Below, piece by piece: positions 26,204 to 35,393 of a DNA stretch of 64,000 bases. Within the stretch, counting starts at the first letter, position 1, and the number at the start of each line of letters is the position of its first letter. Under the pieces are notes generated by a model that was not told where the DNA came from, ran no database searches, and saw only the letters and a program-made list of their open reading frames with translations. Source of the DNA: Gemmata massiliana (lineage in GTDB: Bacteria > Planctomycetota > Planctomycetia > Gemmatales > Gemmataceae); NCBI RefSeq assembly GCF_901538265.1, contig NZ_LR593886.1, forward strand, positions 9,197,738 to 9,261,737, given 5' to 3'. The position numbers and the translations under genes were made by a program.

Positions 26204-27088
26204 TCAGCCGCGATGTCGTGCCTCTCCCTTAAACACCTCTCGTCCGTGCCAGCCGAGATGCTCGGTGGACGGCCGCCAGTCCGGCCTCTGCGGTGGGCGG
26301 ATTGACTTCCCGTGGTGAGCCATGAGCGATTCAGCAAACCCAACCGTGCCGTTCGCTCGGTCGGAGACCAACATCACCCCGTCCGCGACCGTGAATGCCC
26401 CCAGGTCGAACGTCTTGTGGTGCAGCACGCACAGGGCCAGTCCGTTGCTTTCCTCGTCCGGCCCGTTTGCTTGGTGCCAGCGGATGTGCGCCGCATCGAG
26501 GGCGATCGAGACCGAACCGAGCCGCACGTCGAACCCGCAGACGGCACACCGGTACTCGTAAGCCTTCAGCACGCGGTGCCGGAATCCCGGGTCACGCTTC
26601 CTCTTTTCGACAACGCTAGTCTCCAGCGTCAGCCCTACCGCGTCCAGCAAGTCATCGCGGTACGATTCGGGGAAGTGCTCTTCTAGAATCGCTGTGGCGA
26701 TCTGCGACGCGAGCTTCGGATCGGCAGCGAGGGCCGCTTGAACGTCTGGCGTGAACCTTGCCCGCACATCCGGGCTGCGGAGTGCTGCGACGCGCGGAAT
26801 GGTGTCGCCAGTCTTCAAGGGAAGGGGAGCAGGTGATTGAACAGTCCACACGCCGTCGTTCTGCAACCGCCAGAAGGGTTGCTCCGGGTGATCGGACCTG
26901 CGTTGCGGCCCAAATCGATGGAGCAGGTCGATGAGGGCTGGTTCCGCTTCGAGGAAGGTGACTTCGGGAAGCCCTCGCTGCCAGCGGCCGAGGGCGTAGA
27001 GGATCAGCAGCGGCTTGTGTGGGGCGCGCTGGTCGCCTTGCTTCCAGACGGAGATGGCGTTGAATCGGGTGAGGATGTCAGGGTTCAC
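26204..27088 (-). CDS. Phosphorothioated-DNA-binding HNH restriction endonuclease (SBD-HNH)
   Basis: A 294-residue protein matching the ScoMcrA-like type IV enzymes that cut sulfur-modified DNA. The N-terminal sulfur-binding domain has RAPHKPLLILYALGRW (21-36) and PFWRLQNDGVW (71-81), signature segments of the family. The C-terminal HNH nuclease has CAVCGFDV (181-188), AAHI with H201, then NGLALCVLHHKTFD (N215, H223/H224). The GTG at 27088 starts two bases after the stop of the upstream giant gene, with AGAAGG before it, indicating translational coupling. No dnd or other phosphorothioation genes are in the window, which fits a pure restriction role. That the modified base is phosphorothioate is inferred from the domain alone. 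Confidence 0.85.
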   Translation of the reverse strand: MNPDILTRFNAISVWKQGDQRAPHKPLLILYALGRWQRGLPEVTFLEAEPALIDLLHRFGPQRRSDHPEQPFWRLQNDGVWTVQSPAPLPLKTGDTIPRVAALRSPDVRARFTPDVQAALAADPKLASQIATAILEEHFPESYRDDLLDAVGLTLETSVVEKRKRDPGFRHRVLKAYEYRCAVCGFDVRLGSVSIALDAAHIRWHQANGPDEESNGLALCVLHHKTFDLGAFTVADGVMLVSDRANGTVGFAESLMAHHGKSIRPPQRPDWRPSTEHLGWHGREVFKGEARHRG

Positions 27089-27090
27089 GG

Positions 27091-30000
27091 CTACCTTCTC
27101 TTTCGCTTTCCCTTCTTTGGTTTACTGTGTTGCTTGGGACCGCCCTGATTATGTGTTTGCCCGATCCCATGCGAGCCCATTGCCCCGGACATCCCCGTCT
27201 TTCGTTGGATGCTCTGGGCCGCTTTACCCCATACCGCCTTGGATGCGGCTATCTCTCTTGGAGTCCTTTCAACTTGGAGTATCTCATCGATCACCGGTGC
27301 ACATTCACCACAGGCAGCCTTATCCCCTCCGAAAATCGCGTTCAAATTGCTTTGGATGATCGAAATCGCGCGTCGCCCATCCTTGCGGAGTCGAATTGCC
27401 TGCAGCAAGAGTTTCGCAACGCCTTGCTTCTGCTGCACGTCGGGGCCGTGCTTCCACACTAGCGGCAGCGACAGGATGCACATCCGAATCGCACCCTCGT
27501 GGATCAGCTCCGGCTGGCCTAGCCACTCGGCGACCTGTTTCAGGATCGGTGCATCAGGGTTCCACGACCCGTCGCGGCATGCAGCGATGACAACATCTGG
27601 TTCGAGCCTCGTGAAGAAGTACCTCCACGCAATCAAGAAGAGTGTGAATTCGGTCATCACCTCGTGAGGTGCGTACTGCCGGAATACGAGCTGTGACCAG
27701 ACCCGCTTCGATATTCCAGTACGTTCTCTCCCCACCTCGGCAACAGCCAGATCGTCGGACCAAAGAACGGCACCCGTCGTCGCGGCTTCCGCCATTGCCT
27801 CGGCGGTAGGCTGGCCGAACAGGCGAATCAGCTCTTCCCGTTGCTCAGTCTGTAGGGAGGCGAGCTTTTCTCCCGTTCTCAGCGCAACGAGCGACCGAAT
27901 CCGGTTCAGGAACGTGTCGAGCCGATCGAGCTGCTTTTGGCGTTCGGCAGGGTCGTCTTCCTGAAAGAGGTACTTGCCCTTGAACTTCCCCATGAAGCCG
28001 CGAGACGGGCTGGAGAATTTCTCCCGCAGCTCCTCGTATTCATCCAGCGCGCTCTCGCACAAAACGATTTTCCCGCCCAGTAGCTGGAGTTGTTCCCACT
28101 GGCGGCCGAAGAACAGCGTGGCGAGGGCAGAGGGATCGAGTACGAATTGCTCGGCTCCGGCCAGCGAAGCCTCGGCTCGTTGAAGCTCCAAGTCGTTACC
28201 GAGGCAGCACCGGATCGGAAGGGATCCCTCCGAAGCGATGTGGGAGAGTGACTCAAGCAGCCCGGAACCGGAGACCATCGCGAACGTCGTTCCCGAGATG
28301 GGGTTGGCACGGTAAAGCGCGTGCATCTCCTCCTTCTGCTTCTCCCTGTCGTCGAGTGCCTTCAGGATCAGCGAGATGTCCGGAGTGCCATCTGGGTTGG
28401 TCGGGAAGGTGTACTTGCGGACGAAGAACTTGTCCTCGCCAGGGAAACGCTCCTCCCATCCGTCGATGATCTCGAACTTCCGGTAGACGTATTTGCTGAC
28501 GATCCCGATTATGGTTGCGGTCCGGGGCTGGAGCCGGTCACGCCGGAGGTGAAACTTACCATTTACGCTCTGCCCGAGAAGCTCCTCGGCCCAGACGTGG
28601 CTCGGAGGATACTCCCCTCGCTCCTGTTTGGGGTCAGCGGCGTCCTCAACGATCAGCCACTGCTCCTCGCCGGTGTCGTCCGCCTTGTACTTGACCGCGC
28701 TGCCCGGTATGACGACCGGGTGATCGGGGAAGTGGTATCCATCATCACCGATGCCGATGATCCCGACATATGCCCCGCGAGCGAAATGGTCGTCGAAATT
28801 CCGGCGAACCAGTTCGTAGGCGTACTCAACTCCCCGTTCCGGATTTGGCCCGTTTAGCAGGACGTGGGCCGCACCAGCGCCGATCTTCACCGGAGACAAT
28901 TCGACCGGCGGCAGTTTCGCGGGATCGCTTTCGATCAGTTCGGGCTTCTTGAGCCGAATCCCGAGCAGGGACAGCCGCAACCGAAACACCTTCGCCAGCT
29001 CACCGTCAGGACTCGCCACGAGGTAGTTGCTCATGACCTCGATGGCTCGGTCGAATATCCGGTACTTCTCGAGCGTTACCACCTCCAGTTCCAGGGTGAA
29101 CGGTGACATCGCTCCTGCACCCCGAAGCTGCTTGCAGAACGACATGATGAACGTGTCGTCGCCAACCGCCCTAGCTAGCTCGAGGGCCATGCACACGAAA
29201 TCGTCCACATGGTCGGGCTTCAGAATCGCCTTCCACTGCTTCAACGCCTCCTGTTTCTCGCCGACAAAACTGAGCGACTCGGCGACACGCATCCGATCAG
29301 TTACAGATGAGCTGGATTGCAGCAGCTCGGTTGCGCGGATCGCGCACTTCCGTGCTTCTTCCTTCCGGCCGGAGCGTATCAGTGCCTTGGCGCGGATCGC
29401 GTTCATCACCGCGGGCTGGAGGAATGATTGGCCGAGCCCGTCAAGGAATGCGATCGCCTGCTCAGATTCCTTCAGCCCGCCCAACAGGTGAGTGAGAAGC
29501 GCCACCATCTCCGTGCGGATATCGGCCTCGGGTTCCTCCGCGATAGTCTCACGGAGCACAGCGATTGCCTTCTCGACATCTCCCTTGCCTTTCCTGTCGC
29601 TCAGCAGGCCGCAGAGCAGCAGGCGGTTCCGGTGGTCCTTCTTGACCTTGTCGGCCTGAACCAGAGTTTCGATAGCTGCGTCGGTACGGTCGTGCCTCTC
29701 AAGGAACAGGACGAACCGGCGAACCACGTCCGGCTCTTCTTTGTCGGAATCGAAGGCGGTGCGGAAATCGGTCTCCGCGGCTTCCGTCTTCCCCAGCAGG
29801 TCATACGCCTCTGCCCGGTTGTAACGGAGTCTCGCCTCATCCAAGTGACCTCGGCGTTTCGCAAGCCCCGCTGTCAGGTTGTCAATCGCGAGAGCGACCC
29901 TTGTCGGATTCACCGGCCTGCCGGCGTGCTTCGCACGACCTTCTTCCTGCACAATGACGACGGCCTGCTGTTCTTTCACCTCGACTGAGTCAGGGTCGCG

Positions 30001-32148
30001 TTTCAGCGAGGCCTCCACGAACCGATTCGCAGCGGCCAAGTCGCCGACGGAAAGCGCCTTCCAACCCAGCGCGTGCAAGATGTCCAACTCTTCAGAAAGC
30101 GCGGGCGGAACGACCGCTTCCAACTCCTTTAGCGTGACGTCAGGTGGGGAGCTGCGGACGCGGATCGCTATCGCGATCGAACAGTTCGGGTGCTCCTTGA
30201 GAATCTCCCCGGCGAGTTCGTATGCCTTCGGCTTGTCATCGAGGTGGAAATACGCAATCGCCTCGAAGGACCGCGCCTTCTCATCCAGTGGCTGGTGCTT
30301 TTTGGCTTCCAAGTAGTGCTGAGCGGCTTTCCTGAACTCTCCTTTTCTCTCCAGCGCGTGACCGATGTTCGCCTCGACGCGATACCTCTCCCTTGGCGTC
30401 AGGCCATCCCACCGCTTCCGGCGCAAGTCTTCGAGGATGTGGATCGCAACGTCCAGATCTCCAGCGTTCATCCGGCCGCAGGCTGCGTCAATTTCTGCGT
30501 GCGCGTCGCCGGCCGCGGTCTGAACCGAACGTGCTGCTTCAATGCTACCGCCGTGGAGTAACTCGTTCTCGTCAGGATCAGGAGATTCGTGAGATGAGTC
30601 CGCGCTCTTTAGCTTTTCGACGAGCGCCTCGACCAGTCGCATGTGCTCTTCGGCCATGTCCTTGGTGAACGTGGCGTCGAATTTGTGTGCCGCCATGTTC
30701 CGAAGATGCAACACCTTCTTGGTGAGGTCGGCCTCCGTTGGGGCCAGGATACCCTTCTCACGCAGGATCGCGAGATACTGTGATGCGGGGAGAGCGGATT
30801 TCGCGAACTCTTTGGACGTGACGAGACGTTCCATCTCCCGTTCAAGGAGACTCGATGAGTAGACGATCGCGGTCGCCGGGTCGATTTCGAGGATCTTCTG
30901 CGCACGTTGTGCCAGGTCAGGCGGAGTGTCCGGCGGAGTACCCGGGTCGCGCGGCGGGATCTTTAACACACCGAACAGGTCTTCAACTGCCCGTCGCCAG
31001 TAATCGGCCTTCACGATTGCTTCGCGGAGGGCTGCCGTCTCTCGAAACGCCTGCTCCCGATCGGTTAAGATTTCACGAATCGCTTGTGCCCACCGCTCCG
31101 CATCCTTCTTTTCTCCTTCACCTACATCGACAACGAACCTCCTTGCGAATCTGAGTGCGGGGTCCGCGTCGACCAATTCCAAGAGAAGTTCGCCGAGACC
31201 GCTGCGCTGGCTGACCAAGATCGGCACGCCCATCGCCAGCGCCTCAATCCCGACCAACCCGAACCCTTCCATTTGGGACGGCATCAGCACGACCGATGAG
31301 CGGGCTATGTCCTCGCGGACGTGCTCCTCCCGGTGGGTGTATTCGCGAATCGTGCACGGAATCACAGATTTGGCGTGCTTCCGAACGTGCTCGCGAAGTT
31401 CCTTCGAGGTGCCGGTCTGGGCACCCCGTAACACAAGCGTCACCTCACGCTGTCCACGGAAGTGTCCGTCCTTGTTAATTCTGCCGAGCGCGGCGCAGGC
31501 CAAGTTCACGCCCTTCAATTCCGCATCTTCTAGCCGCCCCATCAGGAGGCACCAGTTCGCCGCAGGTATGGCACCTACGGGCGTGAGTTCTGGTAGTCCG
31601 GGCGTCAGGCGGTGAACGCCAACGCCGCTTTGGGCACCGCCGATGTAGGTACTCCACTGCCGGTGAAGTCGTGGCCCGACGGCAACAGTCAGGCTCGCGG
31701 AAATCGACAGCGCCGTCTCGACTTCCTGCTTGCGGCGGGCACGCTGAGCGGGATCTTCACCCTCTCGATCCTTGAATGGTTCGATCTCGTCCGGAAGGGT
31801 GTGCAGGACGTGAATGCGTCGGGCACTCGGGTGGTACTGACGGACTCGGGCGGCGGCAATTGCTCCAGTGATATGTCCATGCCCGATCACGATGTCGGGC
31901 TGTCCCCCCAAATCGACATGCAAGCAAAGCAGCGCGTCGTCTGGAAGCCCGTGAATCGGTTCAGGGCAACGAAGCTTGACCCCCACTCTTTTGGCGTCAG
32001 AGTGTTCTGCCTCGTTCGCGCGGGGGATCAGGCAGGTCACGTCGTGGCCAGCGGATGCTAGCGCGGCGCAGAACGATCTGTTAAACGTCGATAGGCCGCC
32101 GTGGTACGAAAACCATTCGGAGGCGATGGATAAGATGCGATGTCCCAT
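27091..32148 (-). CDS. Giant GT4-HEPN-TPR-GreAB/C-PIN fusion protein (candidate defence protein)
   Basis: 1,685 residues. In order: 1-395 is a family-4 glycosyltransferase (GGLSTFNR at the N-terminus, VLMPSQ, and EGFGLVGIE at 294-302 as the E-x7-E motif). Residues 412-515 are a helical HEPN/DUF4145-like domain with RNMAAH (R483, H488) matching the R-x4-H HEPN motif. About 550-1090 are TPR-like helical repeats. About 1140-1225 resemble the GreA/GreB C-terminal beta domain (HPVVIPGSAVKYKADDTGEE). About 1330-1475 are a PIN-like nuclease with acidic residues D1338 (VLDPSAL), E1365 (CESALDEYEEL) and D1465/D1466 (LWSDDLAVAE). The tail is very basic (KPKKGKRKRR). AAGG lies six bases before the ATG. 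It heads a likely operon with the SBD-HNH and trypsin-like genes. I infer a sensor/effector role in biological conflict; the function is not known. Confidence 0.78.
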   Translation of the reverse strand: MGHRILSIASEWFSYHGGLSTFNRSFCAALASAGHDVTCLIPRANEAEHSDAKRVGVKLRCPEPIHGLPDDALLCLHVDLGGQPDIVIGHGHITGAIAAARVRQYHPSARRIHVLHTLPDEIEPFKDREGEDPAQRARRKQEVETALSISASLTVAVGPRLHRQWSTYIGGAQSGVGVHRLTPGLPELTPVGAIPAANWCLLMGRLEDAELKGVNLACAALGRINKDGHFRGQREVTLVLRGAQTGTSKELREHVRKHAKSVIPCTIREYTHREEHVREDIARSSVVLMPSQMEGFGLVGIEALAMGVPILVSQRSGLGELLLELVDADPALRFARRFVVDVGEGEKKDAERWAQAIREILTDREQAFRETAALREAIVKADYWRRAVEDLFGVLKIPPRDPGTPPDTPPDLAQRAQKILEIDPATAIVYSSSLLEREMERLVTSKEFAKSALPASQYLAILREKGILAPTEADLTKKVLHLRNMAAHKFDATFTKDMAEEHMRLVEALVEKLKSADSSHESPDPDENELLHGGSIEAARSVQTAAGDAHAEIDAACGRMNAGDLDVAIHILEDLRRKRWDGLTPRERYRVEANIGHALERKGEFRKAAQHYLEAKKHQPLDEKARSFEAIAYFHLDDKPKAYELAGEILKEHPNCSIAIAIRVRSSPPDVTLKELEAVVPPALSEELDILHALGWKALSVGDLAAANRFVEASLKRDPDSVEVKEQQAVVIVQEEGRAKHAGRPVNPTRVALAIDNLTAGLAKRRGHLDEARLRYNRAEAYDLLGKTEAAETDFRTAFDSDKEEPDVVRRFVLFLERHDRTDAAIETLVQADKVKKDHRNRLLLCGLLSDRKGKGDVEKAIAVLRETIAEEPEADIRTEMVALLTHLLGGLKESEQAIAFLDGLGQSFLQPAVMNAIRAKALIRSGRKEEARKCAIRATELLQSSSSVTDRMRVAESLSFVGEKQEALKQWKAILKPDHVDDFVCMALELARAVGDDTFIMSFCKQLRGAGAMSPFTLELEVVTLEKYRIFDRAIEVMSNYLVASPDGELAKVFRLRLSLLGIRLKKPELIESDPAKLPPVELSPVKIGAGAAHVLLNGPNPERGVEYAYELVRRNFDDHFARGAYVGIIGIGDDGYHFPDHPVVIPGSAVKYKADDTGEEQWLIVEDAADPKQERGEYPPSHVWAEELLGQSVNGKFHLRRDRLQPRTATIIGIVSKYVYRKFEIIDGWEERFPGEDKFFVRKYTFPTNPDGTPDISLILKALDDREKQKEEMHALYRANPISGTTFAMVSGSGLLESLSHIASEGSLPIRCCLGNDLELQRAEASLAGAEQFVLDPSALATLFFGRQWEQLQLLGGKIVLCESALDEYEELREKFSSPSRGFMGKFKGKYLFQEDDPAERQKQLDRLDTFLNRIRSLVALRTGEKLASLQTEQREELIRLFGQPTAEAMAEAATTGAVLWSDDLAVAEVGRERTGISKRVWSQLVFRQYAPHEVMTEFTLFLIAWRYFFTRLEPDVVIAACRDGSWNPDAPILKQVAEWLGQPELIHEGAIRMCILSLPLVWKHGPDVQQKQGVAKLLLQAIRLRKDGRRAISIIQSNLNAIFGGDKAACGECAPVIDEILQVERTPREIAASKAVWGKAAQSIQRKTGMSGAMGSHGIGQTHNQGGPKQHSKPKKGKRKRR

Positions 32149-32299
32149 GCCGACCTTCGGTCGTTGAGCTGCGGTTCAAGCGGGGATTGATCGCTAGCTG
32201 CTCTGTTCTCATCATTTTAGCACCTGCCAGAAGGCCGTCTACTCGCCCTCTACCGATGGTTTCAGTAGCTCGCGTCCAGATTCTGGCTCGTTCCCCAAT

Positions 32300-32536
32300 T
32301 CACTTTGTTTTCCCGTCTTCCTTTTCGACGTCCCGAATGATCGAAGACATCGTCATCCCGAGCGCGCCGGCCAGTTTCTCGACCACTAGAAGCGTGGGCA
32401 CCTGCTTTCCGCGCTCCAGTAACCCGACGTAGTTCCGGTGCAACTCGGCGCGGGCCGCGAGCGCTTCCTGCGATACCCCGGCTGCCTCCCGGTACCGACG
32501 TAGCACAGCCCCGAACCTCTTCGCGATCGGCTCCAC
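32300..32536 (-). CDS. XRE-family helix-turn-helix regulator
   Basis: A 78-residue single-domain regulator: RFGAVLRRYREAAGVSQEAL, ARAELHRNYVGLLERGKQVP, then TLLVVEKLAGALGM. This is the lambda-Cro/C-protein pattern, with the recognition helix in HRNYVGLLERG. The GTG at 32536 has GGGAG five bases upstream; a GTG four codons earlier (32548) is also possible. It lies 151 bases upstream of the giant fusion gene on the same strand, a place typical for control proteins of restriction or defence operons. The sequence just above it (32550-32640) is A+T-rich with repeated GTGTA/TACAC-like words that could be its operator. Confidence 0.85.
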   Translation of the reverse strand: MEPIAKRFGAVLRRYREAAGVSQEALAARAELHRNYVGLLERGKQVPTLLVVEKLAGALGMTMSSIIRDVEKEDGKTK

Positions 32537-32724
32537 TTCTGCTCCCACTCCACGAAAGCAGTTAGTGCAACCGATAGTGTGTATCTTGGTCTACACACGA
32601 TAAATTTGCACACTAAAATTTAGAACATGATAATGTTCATATAAAGCCCTCTGCGGCGCGCCTTAGGTCCGAACGGGCTGAGGTGCAGTTCTCCACGACT
32701 CGATCCCGCAGGAGCATGCTCACG

Positions 32725-33543
32725 ATGCCCGTCGTCATCTGCCCGCGCTGTTCCAACTCCGTTACCCTCCCAGACCCGTGGACCGCGCTTGGGTACACGT
32801 GCCCGCACTGCCACAATAGCGTCCGCCTGTCACCTCCGAGACTTGCGCAGGCTCGCCCTCGGCGCGAACGGCCCCCAAAGCCACAGGACACGGCCCTCGC
32901 GAGTCGGCCGACTCGCGGCCCGTTCGCGCGCATGACGACGGTCGAGGGGCTCGTGGCCGTTACCGTGGTGGTGCTGATTGCGATTAGTGGGATCTTGCTG
33001 TCACGCGCCGGGGTCGGCCGGATGCTTAATCTGCGACAACAAGAAGCGTCACAAAGCTCAGGTTCCGCAGACGCGAGGGTGCCTCCCGAATCCCCGGCCC
33101 GGTTGGGCGATATCCAAGTCCGGATCACGAAAGTTACCGTCGGCAAAATCCCGGTCAAAGCCCTCGGGATGAACGCGGTGTCCGAAGACGTGCTGTTGGC
33201 GGTTACCTTGGAGTTAATGAACGTTAACCCGACCAAGAAAATGGAGTACCAGTCTTGGTCGGGAACGGGCTCCTTTATCGACAGGGGTGACGTCACCCTC
33301 ACGGACGACTTTGGGAACCGGTATAATCGCATCACGTTCGGACTTGGTACGCAACCGGTCGGAGCGCTCAAGCGGACTGAGTCGATTTACCCGAATGCGG
33401 TGCTGAATGACGTAGTCGTGTTTGAAGTGCCAATCGCTCAAGCAACGCACTTGAGCCTGGAACTGCCCGCGCAAAACTTCGGCGACAAGGGCTCGCTACG
33501 GTTTCGGATTCCGATGGATTTCGTAACCCGAGTTCAAAAATAA
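32725..33543 (+). CDS. Zinc-ribbon, membrane-anchored protein with a DUF4352-like domain
   Basis: A 272-residue protein. Residues 1-30 carry two CxxC pairs (CPRCSNS and CPHCHNS), a zinc ribbon. A basic linker follows, then one membrane segment (VEGLVAVTVVVLIAISGILL) near 75-95. The C-terminal half (IQVRITKVTVGKI, then LLAVTLELMNVNPTKKMEY, FGNRYNRITFG and DVVVFEVPIAQATHLSLELP) looks like the immunoglobulin-like DUF4352/telomeric-repeat-binding-factor-2-like beta domain found in planctomycete envelope proteins. I chose the ATG at 32725 because GGAG lies ten bases upstream; the ATG at 32716 sits one base after that GGAG. Confidence 0.75.
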   Translation: MPVVICPRCSNSVTLPDPWTALGYTCPHCHNSVRLSPPRLAQARPRRERPPKPQDTALASRPTRGPFARMTTVEGLVAVTVVVLIAISGILLSRAGVGRMLNLRQQEASQSSGSADARVPPESPARLGDIQVRITKVTVGKIPVKALGMNAVSEDVLLAVTLELMNVNPTKKMEYQSWSGTGSFIDRGDVTLTDDFGNRYNRITFGLGTQPVGALKRTESIYPNAVLNDVVVFEVPIAQATHLSLELPAQNFGDKGSLRFRIPMDFVTRVQK

Positions 33544-33649
33544 CCCGAGAGCGCCGAATCGGTGAAAGTCGTAACGGGGGCTGATCTTAAAGAATTCAAG
33601 AAGCTATGATCTCTGTACTCTCGGGCAATAAACTGCCCGGTTGTCAACG

Positions 33650-33910
33650 GGATGATGCGCTCGCCGTTCACGACCGCCATCGACCCCAGTCTTGGATTAC
33701 CGGTACCGGCACTGGGGCTCGGTGTTCAATGCGTACACGGGTACCCCGTTCCAGAAGACGTACCGCTCGCCCGTTCACCTGGTGCTGATCCTGCGCGCCA
33801 TCAGCCAAGGTACCCCGACAGCTCAACTCACGGACTCGGGCGCGATCGCAAGCACATACCCACGCTCCGGCACCGACTGCAGGGGCGGGCGGTGGAACTT
33901 GAAGGTGCCG
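33650..33910 (+). pseudogene. Transposase fragment (IS1/IS1595-like), frameshifted
   Basis: From about 33692 one frame reads DYRYRHWGSVFNAYTGTPFQ, then KTYRSPVHLVLILRAISQGT and PTAQL. A single-base shift near 33830 continues as GLGRDRKHIPTLRHRLQGRA. Joined, these form the contiguous middle of a zinc-ribbon DDE transposase of the kind in which the ribbon is followed by 'W..T..G..f..s..pl....l.l'. No start, catalytic core or terminal inverted repeats are present, so it is a remnant. Confidence 0.6.
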
Positions 33911-34096
33911 TCTCTCGGGACCAAGTTCGTCACCTTCAAGTTCTCCGAAATGTCGGGCCATTGAGCAGTGAAAGCCGTTACTCGGATTGATACAGTTGGC
34001 TGCTTAGAGGAACCCGCGATTCGATTCGGCGCGGGATTAATCTGAGTTCGACGCTCACTCATGCGTAGAGTGCACCTTCCCCCAGGAAACGGTTAC

Positions 34097-34381
34097 ATGC
34101 CAATGCCTACCAAGTCACCACTGCCTTTTAGAGATTCGTCCGATTCCGCGGACATCTTTGCCCTTCAAGAAGCAGCTGGGGGGAAGATGGCGTACTACGC
34201 AAGCAACTTGTGTTTGGAGAATGAGATAGAAGCCGAAGCACTACTGAGCGCGTTTACGACAGCTGAAGCCGACCCACAAGAAGGCGAGATCGTAGTTGAC
34301 TTTGAGATTATCGCGACCGGAGAATGCTGCCGCCTAATGGAGGAGGCTCAATCGGATCACGAGGCGCTAGAACAAGACTAA
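34097..34381 (+). CDS. Hypothetical protein
   Basis: A 94-residue acidic protein from ATG 34097. The clearest part is FALQEAAGGKMAYYASNLCL, then ENEIEAEALLSAFTTAEADP, with an acidic end (EEAQSDHEALEQD). The composition is soluble and mixed helix/strand. I recognise no family. An in-frame ATG at 34061 would add 12 residues. Only a weak GGAAACGG precedes the chosen start. Confidence 0.45.
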   Translation: MPMPTKSPLPFRDSSDSADIFALQEAAGGKMAYYASNLCLENEIEAEALLSAFTTAEADPQEGEIVVDFEIIATGECCRLMEEAQSDHEALEQD

Positions 34382-34435
34382 AAGATCGATGCCCGTCTGC
34401 CAAAATGCATACGTGCCCCAGGGAGAGTTACCGCG

Positions 34436-34942
34436 ATGACCGTTCGCCTCGTTTTTGCCTGCCTCGTCGCCGCCCTCTGCTACGGGTGTCGCCCCGGTGG
34501 AGCAGCGCTGCCCGCCGAAACGAGTGGCACGCACACGTGGTCTGGCCCGGCCGACGGTGTCCCCGGCCTGGATTCGGGCACCTGCTATTACGTGGGCAAG
34601 CGGTTCATCATTTGGGCGGCCGACACCCGGGGTGGTGGGGGTGGAGGTCACACCGGCGATTCGACCGGGGTCCGCGGTGACGGGCACATCAGCTTCGTGG
34701 ACGCCCCGACCCTAACGTTCTCTTTCCAACTGCCGCATGGCAAGCCGGGGACGGCCGTGGTCGATGGGACCGAATACGACCTCTCTAAGTCGGGGCTCTT
34801 GCTCGTGAAGCGCGAGGGGGACAAGTTCGTCGTGAAGCAACTCGCCAAAGACCTGTCGGGCTTCGATGCACAATCGGCCAACTTTTCGACTTACGGACGT
34901 GCGGACCCACAGATCAAATCATTCTTTGAGGGGAAGCCGTAG
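34436..34942 (+). CDS. Secreted small protein, possible lipoprotein
   Basis: A 168-residue protein with an N-terminal export signal (LVFACLVAALCYGC); the last cysteine could be a lipid-attachment site, although the CYG preceding it is not a good lipobox. The mature part is glycine-rich (DTRGGGGGGHTGDSTGVRGD) and then beta-rich (HISFVDAPTLTFSFQLPHG, TEYDLSKSGLLLVKREGDKF), ending with KSFFEGKP. No family is recognised; the export signal is the main functional clue. Confidence 0.6.
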   Translation: MTVRLVFACLVAALCYGCRPGGAALPAETSGTHTWSGPADGVPGLDSGTCYYVGKRFIIWAADTRGGGGGGHTGDSTGVRGDGHISFVDAPTLTFSFQLPHGKPGTAVVDGTEYDLSKSGLLLVKREGDKFVVKQLAKDLSGFDAQSANFSTYGRADPQIKSFFEGKP

Positions 34943-35393
34943 TTACAGGCTCAATTCCTAGCGGACCTGTTCGAGCTACCAGTTCGGTGCCGTACCACCG
35001 CTGCCACTGCTCCGGCCCAGCGTGGAAGGTATTCCCGCAACCGCCGGTCTGGTGATGGAACCCTCAGAGAGGGAGCGTTTCCGAATGCGACGTCCGCTGA
35101 CCGCATCCGTAACGGGTCCGGAGGTGATGAATGTCGGGGGGAAGTTCAGAGTCTACGCCGGGCTGTCGGCAAATGACGCAGTCGAGGGCGGAGAAGCGGG
35201 AAAGATGCCTTTATCCGCTTGTTTCATACGCTCTCCGTCCGGTTTTGCCTTCCTGTCCCCGCTTTTGCCCCTGTGCCGGGCGTGTTTCCCGCCTGCCTCT
35301 ATACGCCTCCCGTGCCTCAATTTCCTGGCTGACTCACCAGACAAGAACGCGGATGATGATCTCATGAGACGGCCGCCCAAAGTCACGAACTCC
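34943..35393. other. Region without a supported gene at the left border of the integrated element
   Basis: About 450 bases between the secreted small protein and the end of the serine recombinase. Short frames at 35022-35402 and in reverse show no family resemblance or ribosome binding sites. The left end of the integrated element should lie in or near this stretch, but I could not find a repeat matching the right-hand tRNA fragment. Confidence 0.4.
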
